Of a stretch of DNA of 64,000 nucleotides, positions 54,053 through 62,705 are shown one piece after another. The first letter of the stretch is position 1; each line of letters opens with the position of its first letter. The DNA lies in contig NZ_AP025226.1 of the NCBI RefSeq assembly GCF_020886315.1, positions 2,754,001 through 2,818,000 of the forward strand, read 5' to 3'. Made by a program: the position numbers and the translations under genes. Origin of the DNA: Saccharolobus caldissimus. GTDB lineage: Archaea; Thermoproteota; Thermoprotei_A; Sulfolobales; Sulfolobaceae. The notes under the pieces are model-generated. The model saw only the letters and a program-made list of their open reading frames with translations. It ran no database searches and was not told the origin of the DNA.

Positions 54053-55129
54053 CTATAAAAGGTCAGGTAAAGTTATTTTAACCTCTTTATTTTCTTCAGA
54101 AGATTTATATATCCCATCAATAATTGAGTGTAATATGATACTTTCCTCTCCAGATATAGGAGGATTAGTATCTTCAATTATACTTTTTACAAATGCTTTG
54201 ATCATCTCTAATGCCATGTCAACTTTCTTTAACACTGGTTTAGTATCTATAAGGAAGTTTTTAGTTCTTCCATGAAATGAAATATCTAATATAGCCTCAT
54301 TTCCTACTCCTTCTAGTCCTCCCCTATCTCCTAAAACCCTTATATATCCCTTTTCTTCATTATGAGAAACGTTAGCGGCCCAACCTACTTCTAAAATAAG
54401 ACTTATCTCATCTTCTAATCTAACATATCCTACTGCATAGTCGTCTAAGGAAAACTCCTTTGCATTCCAGTTTCCCCAATTAAATTTAACCTCATCTTCT
54501 CTATTACCGAATTTCGTGTAAACTTTCCCCATTATGCTTAACGGTTTTCTGAATCTTAAAAGCGTTAGCAAGTTATCTAATACATAGCAGCCTATATCTA
54601 ATAATGCTCCTCTACCCCCAGATAAAGATTTATCTATAAAAGTAGGAATTCCTGGTATACCTCTCCTTCTGACTAGGTATCCATAAGCTATATAAGGTTC
54701 GCCTAAAAGTCCATTTTCCATTATTTCCTTGCCAAACTGTAAAGCTGGAGAGAATCTACTCCAATATCCTATCATAAGTTTAGATCCTCTCCTTTTAGCC
54801 GCCTTAACTACATTTATAACCTCTTCTAGGTTAGCCCCCAAAGGTTTATCTACTAGTACGTTAACTCCCTTATTTAGTACATCAATAGCTATTTTAGAAT
54901 GTAGACCAGTAGGTGTAACTATACTAACCGCATCCAAACCTTCCTTATCTAGCATCTCCATATAATCCTGATAACATTTAACCTTAAATTGAGAAGCGAC
55001 TTCCTCGCATCTTTGTTTGTTTATGTCAGATACTGCAACAATTTCCACTTCACTTAATTTAGTTAGGGGGATTAGATGTCTATTTCTTCCATGACCTCCT
55101 ACACCTATTACACCGTATCTAATCTTCAT
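54053..55129 (-). CDS. Gfo/Idh/MocA oxidoreductase 2
   Basis: 358 residues. GVGGHG at residues 9-14, VDKPLGANL near 94, and DIGCYVLDNLL near 178. The Tyr in place of His in that last motif is typical of the glucose-fructose oxidoreductase and D-xylose dehydrogenase branch. NAD(P)-dependent sugar oxidation is inferred. A palindromic AACATGTT, the ARA-box core of Saccharolobus pentose-induced genes, lies 61 bp upstream. Confidence 0.86.
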   Translation of the reverse strand: MKIRYGVIGVGGHGRNRHLIPLTKLSEVEIVAVSDINKQRCEEVASQFKVKCYQDYMEMLDKEGLDAVSIVTPTGLHSKIAIDVLNKGVNVLVDKPLGANLEEVINVVKAAKRRGSKLMIGYWSRFSPALQFGKEIMENGLLGEPYIAYGYLVRRRGIPGIPTFIDKSLSGGRGALLDIGCYVLDNLLTLLRFRKPLSIMGKVYTKFGNREDEVKFNWGNWNAKEFSLDDYAVGYVRLEDEISLILEVGWAANVSHNEEKGYIRVLGDRGGLEGVGNEAILDISFHGRTKNFLIDTKPVLKKVDMALEMIKAFVKSIIEDTNPPISGEESIILHSIIDGIYKSSEENKEVKITLPDLL

Positions 55130-55189
55130 AATTAAAAATGCGTTTTAAACTCTAATAAATCATTAAGATTTCACAAATAGTGTTAACTG

Positions 55190-55197
55190 AACATGTT
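55190..55197 (-). promoter_or_regulatory. ARA-box-like AACATGTT
   Basis: The octamer AACATGTT is the core of the arabinose/xylose-response element described in S. solfataricus. Here it is upstream of the oxidoreductase at 54053-55129 and its TATA-like GTTTAAAA. The spacing of about 40 bp to the TATA box is longer than usual, so the call is tentative. Confidence 0.3.
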
Positions 55198-55334
55198 ACA
55201 ATAATCATAATACATAACTTTCAATCAAATAAATGTATTTAAATGATAAATCTTAAACTTTTCTATAATTATATAAGCTTAAGGGCAGAAAGCTTTAAAA
55301 ATTAGAAGCTATACTTATACATTAGTGAGCTAGG

Positions 55335-55502
55335 ATGGCTTTGCTACAGTTGAGAAAGAAAGAAAAAGAAGAGAAGCAAGAGATAAAAATCGATGAAATT
55401 TCAATAGATAAATTACCAGAAGAATTTCTAAGATTAGAATACCCTAATGAATGGAGATATTTGCAAAAAGTGAGAAGAGGAACCGGATACAGTATTTTTT
55501 AA
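55335..55502 (+). CDS. 55-residue basic protein, unknown
   Basis: ATG 55335 to TAA 55500, starting MALLQLRKKEKEEKQEIKID and ending RYLQKVRRGTGYSIF. Charged N-terminal helix, then a conserved-looking tail with aromatic residues (LEYPNEWRYLQ). GAGCTAGG just upstream can serve as a ribosome site and TTTAAAAAT at 55292 as a TATA element. Not recognised. It reads toward the aldo/keto reductase at 55566. Confidence 0.55.
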   Translation: MALLQLRKKEKEEKQEIKIDEISIDKLPEEFLRLEYPNEWRYLQKVRRGTGYSIF

Positions 55503-55565
55503 ATATAAATAAATTCTGTTTTATATGGAAAAATCCTTATATACTTTTAAAGTTAACTTACTGAT

Positions 55566-56597
55566 ATGAAGTATGTTAAGTTGGGGAATTCAGGTTTAAA
55601 AGTGTCTCAAATATGCATAGGAACCTGGTTTCTTCCATTACTTCCGGAGAAGGATGAGTATGGTGTTTATAAAGTTGATAAGGAGACGGCATTAAAGATC
55701 CTTAAGAGAGCCTACGACGAGGGAATAAACTTCATAGACACTGCAAATGTTTACCATGGTGCGTTATGGGTTACTGATCCTCTTCATGTTGGTTTTGCTG
55801 AGCGTGTTGTTGGTGAGTTCTTGTCTCATGTTGATAGGGAGTCTGTTGTTGTTTCTACTAAGGTTAGGGGTCAGATGGCTACTTGGGTTAATGGTGAGGG
55901 GTTGAGTAGGAAGCATATAATGTGGCAGGTTAGAGAGAGTTTGAGGAGATTAAATACTAGTTACATTGATCTCTATTTTTTACACTGGCCAGACTACGAC
56001 ACACCCAAACTCGAAACATTGAGAACACTAAATAACCTAGTTAGAAACGGCCTAGTTTACTACTTAGGCATTAGCAATCACCCCGCACACGACATTGTAG
56101 AATTCATGGAACTAGCAGATAAGCATAACCTAGAGAAATTCACAACAATACAAGATCTTTATAATATGTTAGAAAGGTATATTGAAAAAGATAAAGTATA
56201 TGTATCGAGGAAATACAATTTAGCAATAATGGCGTATGCACCTTTGGCTCACGGATTTTTGACTGGTAAGTATGTTGACTTCGATAAGAAGACTTGGAAA
56301 GTAGACGAATTGACAAGAGTTTCAATGTATGATAATCTTAAATCACGATACTTCTCAGATTTAACCTTGAAGGTTCTTGTTGGTTTGTATGGTTTTGCTA
56401 GGGAGAGGGGTTTGTCTCTTTCTCAATTGGCTATTGCTTGGCTTTTAAGGAGGGGTGAGGAGTTGGGTGTTAATATTATTCCCATTGTTGGCGTTACTAG
56501 GATGGAGTATTTGGATGACGTTTTGGGCTCCTTAAGCGTTAACTTATCCTCTGATGATATGAGGAGAATTGACGAAATACTAAACGGAAAAATATAA
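55566..56597 (+). CDS. Aldo/keto reductase, paralog 2
   Basis: 343 residues, same length and tetrad as the gene at 48829 (FIDTANVYHGA, VVSTKVRG, YFLHWPD). The DNA of large blocks is nearly identical to paralog 1, but residues near 46-58 and 64-75 (WVTDPLHVG), 190-215 and 247-268 differ. These are the loops that shape the substrate pocket, so the two probably act on different sugars. TATA-like CTTATATA lies 30 bp upstream. Confidence 0.9.
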   Translation: MKYVKLGNSGLKVSQICIGTWFLPLLPEKDEYGVYKVDKETALKILKRAYDEGINFIDTANVYHGALWVTDPLHVGFAERVVGEFLSHVDRESVVVSTKVRGQMATWVNGEGLSRKHIMWQVRESLRRLNTSYIDLYFLHWPDYDTPKLETLRTLNNLVRNGLVYYLGISNHPAHDIVEFMELADKHNLEKFTTIQDLYNMLERYIEKDKVYVSRKYNLAIMAYAPLAHGFLTGKYVDFDKKTWKVDELTRVSMYDNLKSRYFSDLTLKVLVGLYGFARERGLSLSQLAIAWLLRRGEELGVNIIPIVGVTRMEYLDDVLGSLSVNLSSDDMRRIDEILNGKI

Positions 56598-56709
56598 TTT
56601 AAAGTAAAGCTATTAGCGAAAATGTAATTTTTAATAATATATTTAAAAAATACTAAACGATTTTAATAAGGCTATTAACAATTTATCCTACAGATTAATA
56701 CAGTATTCT

Positions 56710-57672
56710 TCATTGAAAGTTACATGCTTTATAAACATCAAGCACAGCTTTCAGATCTCTTAAGGCTATTTCTGGAGGCATAGGTACTTCAGTATTTTTC
56801 TCAACTGCGTTTATAAATCCTCTAATCTCCTCCTCTATTGCACTTACCTTTTCTACCTCTATTCTTTCTTGTTTATCATCTAAATGTAGTATTAAATCTC
56901 CGAAAGGTTTTCCCATTACCATTCTTGTTTGAGGATCTTCAACAATACTCCCTCTTTCCCCATATATTTCAAAGGCGGGAAGTTTAGGAGGTCTAGGTGT
57001 TGCCCAACTATATATTAATACCCCTAAGGAACTATTTTTGAATTTAAATGTGGCAACTGTAGTATCTTCTCCTTCTATTCCAGAAAAGTATTTTTCGCAG
57101 ACAGCGCTAACACTTTCGTATTCTCCTCCTAAATTAAGTAACGTATCCATATAGTGTACTCCTCCGTCTATTAGCGCTCCTCCTCCCATCTTCTCTTTAT
57201 TTGCCCTCCATCCTTTAGGTTGGTATAAATTAGTAGATCTTACTATTATCATAGATATTTTTCCTAATTTAGGTAATAATTCCTTTGCTTTTCTAACTGA
57301 CGAATCAAAAAAGAACTGTTCTAATACCATGAACTTTACACCGTTTTCTTTTGCAGCATCTATTAGTCCTTTTGCCTCTTCTAATGTCCTTGCTATTGGT
57401 TTTTCTAGCATAAGATGTTTTCCAGCTTTTATTGCTTGCACTCCCATTGGGAAGTGCTGATCATGGCTAACTATTAGATCTATTATATCCGCGTCAGATT
57501 TTAAGACGTCCTCATATTTAGTAAAATATCCTTTTGCGTTAAATTCCTTCATGCACTCTTTCGCTTTTTCCTCATCCCTGCTGAAGACGTAATACTCTAT
57601 ATTGCCTATATTTCTGATTGCTCTTAAATGTACCCTTCCGAAACCGTTACAGCCTACTACTGCGATTTTCAT
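56710..57672 (-). CDS. Gfo/Idh/MocA oxidoreductase 3
   Basis: 320 residues from ATG 57672 (MKIAVVGCNGFGRVHLRAIR); the frame extends 12 codons upstream with no support. Rossmann loop GCNGFG, family motif LEKPIARTL near 95 and GGALIDGGVHYMDTLLNL near 168, with His in place. Divergent from the ABC exporter at 57769 with 97 bp between starts. Substrate not determined. Confidence 0.86.
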   Translation of the reverse strand: MKIAVVGCNGFGRVHLRAIRNIGNIEYYVFSRDEEKAKECMKEFNAKGYFTKYEDVLKSDADIIDLIVSHDQHFPMGVQAIKAGKHLMLEKPIARTLEEAKGLIDAAKENGVKFMVLEQFFFDSSVRKAKELLPKLGKISMIIVRSTNLYQPKGWRANKEKMGGGALIDGGVHYMDTLLNLGGEYESVSAVCEKYFSGIEGEDTTVATFKFKNSSLGVLIYSWATPRPPKLPAFEIYGERGSIVEDPQTRMVMGKPFGDLILHLDDKQERIEVEKVSAIEEEIRGFINAVEKNTEVPMPPEIALRDLKAVLDVYKACNFQ

Positions 57673-57768
57673 AGATTTATTAAATATGCCTTTAAAGTAT
57701 ATAAGCATTACTTTTTATTGCGTGGAAATGGAAATCTTTTTAAATTATATTAAAAAACTTAAGCTATC

Positions 57769-60354
57769 ATGAAGAGAGCCATAGTAGCGACGAAGTTTAA
57801 GGCTGAAATTAAGACGGATTTAGATAGAAATTTGAACTTAAGGGAGGAAATTATCAGAATTGACGGTAGTAAAATTAGTGTATATGACGAGAGAGGCAAC
57901 GAGGTACTTAGCGTTAGTAATGTAGTTAAGCTATCTATTGAGAGCGGGATAACTGTAGATAAGTTAATAGGGTATACTGCTGATGGAAAAAGTATAGAAA
58001 TAGCTTACTTTACTAAAAGAAAAGATGAGATATTTAAGAAACTTGTTGAAGCCTTTAATAAGAACGAGCAGATTGAGATTAAGGATGATGAGAAAGAGGA
58101 GAACGTTAAGGTAAGTATGAGTACGTTAAAGTGGCTTTGGAATATAGCCTCTAAATATAGGAGAACGTTAATAATAGGTGCAATTCTATCATTAATTTCC
58201 ACTGGACTGAATTTAGTACCTCCTTATCTATTGAAGATTTTAATAGATAGTGTATTGCTTTCTCCTTCTCATTCACCCAATTTATACGTTAATATTATAA
58301 TATATCTAACACTATCCTATTCAGCATTGGCATTAGTATCCTCTATGCAGAGCAGAATACTGAACAATTTAGGTTCAAGGATAATAAATGACTTAAGGGA
58401 AATGCTATATAGACATGCAATTAGGCATGATTATGCATTTATAGAGAGAATATCCCCTAGCAGGATTTTATCTAGATTAACTACTGATGCAGGGAATACT
58501 AATTGGCTATTAGTATGGGGTTTACCAACATTAGTTACCAATTTATTCACTATAGTAGGAATTGGTGTAATTTTATTTACCTTAAATGTCACTTTAGCTA
58601 TGTTCATACTAATACCAGTCCCAATAATAATTTATATGATTATATCGTATAGGAGAAAGTCCCATAGATTATATCATAGGAATTGGAGAAGGAGTGCGGA
58701 TATAACGTCCAAGATAAACGACACTATCCCTAATTTTTTAGTAGTAAGATCGTTCTCTAAGGAAGAATATGAATCAAAAAGATTAAGGGAAATGTTAAAT
58801 AAATTATACGAATCTAATGTCGCTATAAATAAGATGAACTCAACTTACTGGCCTTTAATGGGGTTTATAGTTAATTTGTCTACAATAGTTATATGGTGGG
58901 TTGGGGGACATGAAGTTATTGCTGGAATTATAGAATTAGGTGTGATAACAGCATTTATAGCATATGTTTCTCAGTTTTACGGACCTATAAATAACTTGAG
59001 TAACGTATTGCCATTTATTCAGCAATCCCTTACTTCTGCTGAAAGAATAAGAGAAGTATTGGAGACAAAGCCTCAGATTACTAACCCAGAGAATCCTAAA
59101 AGACCTAAAATGCCTGCAGAGATAGTTTTCGATCACGTTTACTTTGGGTACGACCCTCACTTTCCCGTAATAAAGAATGTAAATTTAGTTATAAAACCCG
59201 GAGAAAAAGTAGCTATTGTTGGTAAAAGCGGATCTGGTAAGAGTACTATAGCTAAATTACTTCTAAGATTTTACGATGTAAATGAAGGTGTTATTTTTAT
59301 CGGTGGAACTAACATTAAGGAAATAGATTTAGACTACCTAAGAAGGAAAATAGCATACGTTCCGCAAGACGTTGTATTATTTGATATTACAGTTGGATAT
59401 AATGTAGCTTATGGCGCCGAAAACGTTAGCGAGGCTGATATAATTAGGGCGTGTAAAATTGCTAAGATTCACGATGAAATAGTTAAACTACCTTTCGCTT
59501 ATGATACCATATTAGGGGAGAGAGGTACCTATTTGTCTGGAGGACAGAGACAGAGATTAAGTATTGCAAGAGCTATCATAAAAAACCCAGATATATTAAT
59601 ATTTGATGAGGCTACTTCAAACCTAGATGTTATGAGCGAAAGAGAGGTTTACGAGGCTATGATGAGCGTATCTAGAAATAAAACTGTAATAATGATAACT
59701 CATAACGTCCATGAGGTTATGAACGCAGATAAGGTAATTGTCTTAAAGAACGGCGAGGTTGTAGAGGAGGGAAAGCCTGAAGAATTGTTGAACAGAAAAG
59801 GTGAATTTTACGAGATGTTTAAAGAGCAGATAAATGAGGAGAATGTATTTTTAAAGAGAAAAACAAATTACTCTGAGGAAAAAGTTAATGATAATTTAGT
59901 AAATGACATAAAAATAGAACCTTCTTACAGAAGAAGTATGGTTAACGTTATTTATAATGGTAAGGTTTATCGTAATCTAGTACCTAAAATGTTATTTCCC
60001 ATCACTAAACCTACTTTTATAGGTTTCTACGATGAAAATGGGAGGGAAGTGTTCATATTACAAGATTATACTAAAATTGATGAGAGATCTAGGGAACTGC
60101 TAAAAAATGCTTTAGCATATAATAACCTAATATTTCAAGTAATAAAAATAAATGAAATAAATATAAAAGGTGATCAATTAGAGTGGGATTTGGTTACAGA
60201 TAAGGGTAGTATTAAGACTTATACAATAGGGAGAAGGAATGTGGTAGTCTTAGATTCTAAGGTAGTATTAATTGATAAAAATGATAACTTATATGAAATC
60301 GATTTGAATAAACTAGATAAAAAAAGCTTTAAGTTGTTATTAGAGACGATCTAG
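57769..60354 (+). CDS. ABC exporter with N-terminal PH-like and C-terminal DUF1854 domains
   Basis: 861 residues. Residues 1-110 are beta-rich and soluble (REEIIRIDGSKISVYDERGN), PH-like. Residues 118-430 hold six spans of a type I exporter. The ATPase follows: Walker A GKSGSGKST near 493, Q-loop YVPQDVVLF, signature LSGGQRQRLSIARA near 598, Walker B ILIFDEATSNLD and H-loop MITHNVHEV. Residues about 730-861 (RRSMVNVIYNGKVYRNLVPK to the end) match the DUF1854 pattern. In bacteria this DUF is usually a separate protein beside such exporters. TATA-like TTTTTAAATTA is 27 bp upstream, so the mRNA is leaderless. The cargo is unknown. Confidence 0.82.
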   Translation: MKRAIVATKFKAEIKTDLDRNLNLREEIIRIDGSKISVYDERGNEVLSVSNVVKLSIESGITVDKLIGYTADGKSIEIAYFTKRKDEIFKKLVEAFNKNEQIEIKDDEKEENVKVSMSTLKWLWNIASKYRRTLIIGAILSLISTGLNLVPPYLLKILIDSVLLSPSHSPNLYVNIIIYLTLSYSALALVSSMQSRILNNLGSRIINDLREMLYRHAIRHDYAFIERISPSRILSRLTTDAGNTNWLLVWGLPTLVTNLFTIVGIGVILFTLNVTLAMFILIPVPIIIYMIISYRRKSHRLYHRNWRRSADITSKINDTIPNFLVVRSFSKEEYESKRLREMLNKLYESNVAINKMNSTYWPLMGFIVNLSTIVIWWVGGHEVIAGIIELGVITAFIAYVSQFYGPINNLSNVLPFIQQSLTSAERIREVLETKPQITNPENPKRPKMPAEIVFDHVYFGYDPHFPVIKNVNLVIKPGEKVAIVGKSGSGKSTIAKLLLRFYDVNEGVIFIGGTNIKEIDLDYLRRKIAYVPQDVVLFDITVGYNVAYGAENVSEADIIRACKIAKIHDEIVKLPFAYDTILGERGTYLSGGQRQRLSIARAIIKNPDILIFDEATSNLDVMSEREVYEAMMSVSRNKTVIMITHNVHEVMNADKVIVLKNGEVVEEGKPEELLNRKGEFYEMFKEQINEENVFLKRKTNYSEEKVNDNLVNDIKIEPSYRRSMVNVIYNGKVYRNLVPKMLFPITKPTFIGFYDENGREVFILQDYTKIDERSRELLKNALAYNNLIFQVIKINEINIKGDQLEWDLVTDKGSIKTYTIGRRNVVVLDSKVVLIDKNDNLYEIDLNKLDKKSFKLLLETI

Positions 60355-61417
60355 CTAATTCAATTAAATATGAGGGAATTTCTACTTTAACCTCTCTTCC
60401 TTCAAAAGCCGATTTATATATGCTTTCTAATATTGCTACATTTATTGCACCTTGTTCTGCTGTGCAGAAGGGGAATGGAGGTCTTGTTTCGCCCTTAGCT
60501 ATTGCGTTAAATAAACTACTCCACACTTCTCTATACACGCTTCCCCTCTGTTGAATTAAAGGGTTAGAAATAAAGAATTCATCTGCTATGTTTCTCATAT
60601 AATATAGGGCATTATTTTCTATATGTATTCCCCCTTTATCCCCTAATATTACTATCTCTCTTTTGTTTTCCTTAATATAAGAGGCCCAACTTACCTCAAC
60701 ATAAGCAGATATTTCGCCTAAATCTATGAAAGCTGACCCAGAATCCTCAACTTCAACATCACTATTCGGTAAATTAGGTGAGGGATACGATGAGAACTTA
60801 GTTTTATCTTTAGAGAATGCATAATGTATTTTAGCCTTAACTGTTCTAGGAGTGGGAAAGTTTGTAAAAAACATAATTAAGTCTATAATATGAGTAGCTA
60901 AATCGAAAATTACTCCTCCCTTAGCTAGATCCTTTTTAATGAATGTAATAGACGTTGGAATACCTCTTTGCCTTATGTAAAGACCTCTAATGTGATATAT
61001 GTTACCTAAATCTTTAATTAATTTTTTAGTTATCATCGATGGTTGTTCAAACCTGAACTCGTGACCTACTACTAGAATTCTATTTCGTTTTCTTGCAGTA
61101 TCGACTAGACTTAATGCTTCTTGAAGAGAAGTTGCCATTGGTTTCTCAACATAAACATTAGCGTCATTATTTAGTGCATCTAATGCTATTTTAGCGTGAA
61201 GACCGTGAGGTACTGCAATTAATACTATATCTGGATTTTCGCTAGCTAACATCTCCTTATAATCAGTATAACCCTTACATCCTGTTTTCTGTGAGAAATC
61301 CTTAACTCTCTTCTCATCTATATCAACACAATAATCTACCTTAATACCTAACTCGTTTAACGCTGGTAGATGCCCGTAATTTACCCATCCGCCAAGACCT
61401 ATTATTGCAAATTTCAT
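60329..61417 (-). CDS. Gfo/Idh/MocA oxidoreductase 4
   Basis: 362 residues. GLGGWV at residues 7-12 (the last G replaced), VEKPMATSL near 94 and GGVIFDLATHIIDLIMFF near 172, with His kept. Its end overlaps the end of the ABC exporter on the other strand by 26 bp. It is read in the same direction as the MFS gene on its upstream side, 36 bp away. Sugar dehydrogenase by family. Confidence 0.86.
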   Translation of the reverse strand: MKFAIIGLGGWVNYGHLPALNELGIKVDYCVDIDEKRVKDFSQKTGCKGYTDYKEMLASENPDIVLIAVPHGLHAKIALDALNNDANVYVEKPMATSLQEALSLVDTARKRNRILVVGHEFRFEQPSMITKKLIKDLGNIYHIRGLYIRQRGIPTSITFIKKDLAKGGVIFDLATHIIDLIMFFTNFPTPRTVKAKIHYAFSKDKTKFSSYPSPNLPNSDVEVEDSGSAFIDLGEISAYVEVSWASYIKENKREIVILGDKGGIHIENNALYYMRNIADEFFISNPLIQQRGSVYREVWSSLFNAIAKGETRPPFPFCTAEQGAINVAILESIYKSAFEGREVKVEIPSYLIELARSSLITT

Positions 61418-61452
61418 TTGTATACTATAATTAAGAATGCTTTTAAATTTTA

Positions 61453-62625
61453 TTATTTTACTTGTGTCATATTATTTATATTATACCTTACTTTTTCTTT
61501 AACATTAAGATATAATAATGATGTTAGAATTCTTAATATTCCTATAGCGATTAACATTATATTTATTGCGAAAATTATATTAAACCAATCTAAGATTAAG
61601 GAGAATATAATGCTAGAGATCGTTGAGCCAAGTAGTGCGGCTAAACCATTAAACATATTATATAATGCTATATTAATTCTTTTCTCATAATAATCAGAAT
61701 TATCAAATAAATATGCAGTATATGAAATAGAGGCAGAATTAGTAAATCCCGAAACTAAATTTGCTATATATATCTCGTAAACTGTAGTGGATAAAGCGTA
61801 AGCTAATGGGAAAGTCGCCAATGCGAATCTCCCTAAAAACATTATTTTCCTTCTGTACTTATCAACTAACCTCCCTATTATTCTCTGCAACGCAACAGTA
61901 GATGCTCCACCGGTGACGTTTATTATTGCAACCTCAAATTCATTCATGTGAAATTTATATACTTGTGCTAAGGGGAAAATAGGCCAAGCCATTGACCATA
62001 TAAAAGTAAATATAAAGTTAATTAGTATGAATCTTCTTATTTCAACATTGGAAATTATTGATCTCTTTATCGAATATCTTTTTCCCTCATAATTTACATC
62101 TACATCTGATTTTTCGATAATATAAGCACTAAGTAAATATATTAAACCTGAAATAATGAAGAAGTACTTCATAAGTGCTAAATTATCCCCTACTATGAAC
62201 CCTGTTATTAAAGTAGCTATTAATCCTCCTATTGAAGCGTAAAAATTATAATATGCTAAGGTCTTTCCTCTTTGTGTAGAACTTACTTTATCCAATATTA
62301 ATAACCATCCAAAATTAGCTGCACCAAGAGCAGTAGTTATTATGATGTAAATGAAAACGAAATAGGAATTATATAAAGATGTTAAACCTATAAATATCCA
62401 AAATAATCCTCCAATAAATGCACCTATAGATATTATCCTTTTAGCTCTAATTAGCATGTTAGCCAAAACGTATTGGATTACCCCTGGAAATACTGTGTTA
62501 GCTGATGAAACTAAAGCTAGGAACACACCTGTTATACCATTTGAGGCAGTGAAAAATGCGACAAAGGGATTAACAAGACTTGTAGCCAAATTATTAAGTA
62601 AAGCATAAGTTCTCAGCGGCTTCAA
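61453..62625 (-). CDS. MFS transporter, paralog 2
   Basis: 390 residues, eleven to twelve spans. It shares NFGWLLILDKVSSTQRGKTL and MAWPIFPLAQVYKFHMNEFE with the protein at 51791, so the two are duplicates. It lies directly upstream of oxidoreductase 4 in the same direction, which suggests uptake and oxidation of the same sugar. Confidence 0.84.
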   Translation of the reverse strand: MKPLRTYALLNNLATSLVNPFVAFFTASNGITGVFLALVSSANTVFPGVIQYVLANMLIRAKRIISIGAFIGGLFWIFIGLTSLYNSYFVFIYIIITTALGAANFGWLLILDKVSSTQRGKTLAYYNFYASIGGLIATLITGFIVGDNLALMKYFFIISGLIYLLSAYIIEKSDVDVNYEGKRYSIKRSIISNVEIRRFILINFIFTFIWSMAWPIFPLAQVYKFHMNEFEVAIINVTGGASTVALQRIIGRLVDKYRRKIMFLGRFALATFPLAYALSTTVYEIYIANLVSGFTNSASISYTAYLFDNSDYYEKRINIALYNMFNGLAALLGSTISSIIFSLILDWFNIIFAINIMLIAIGILRILTSLLYLNVKEKVRYNINNMTQVK

Positions 62626-62705
62626 TAAGGGTCATACAAAAAAGTTAAAAGTCAGAGATTTAAAATTATCTTATCTAAAAGTTGTCAGATTTATTTAAAA
62701 ATTAA

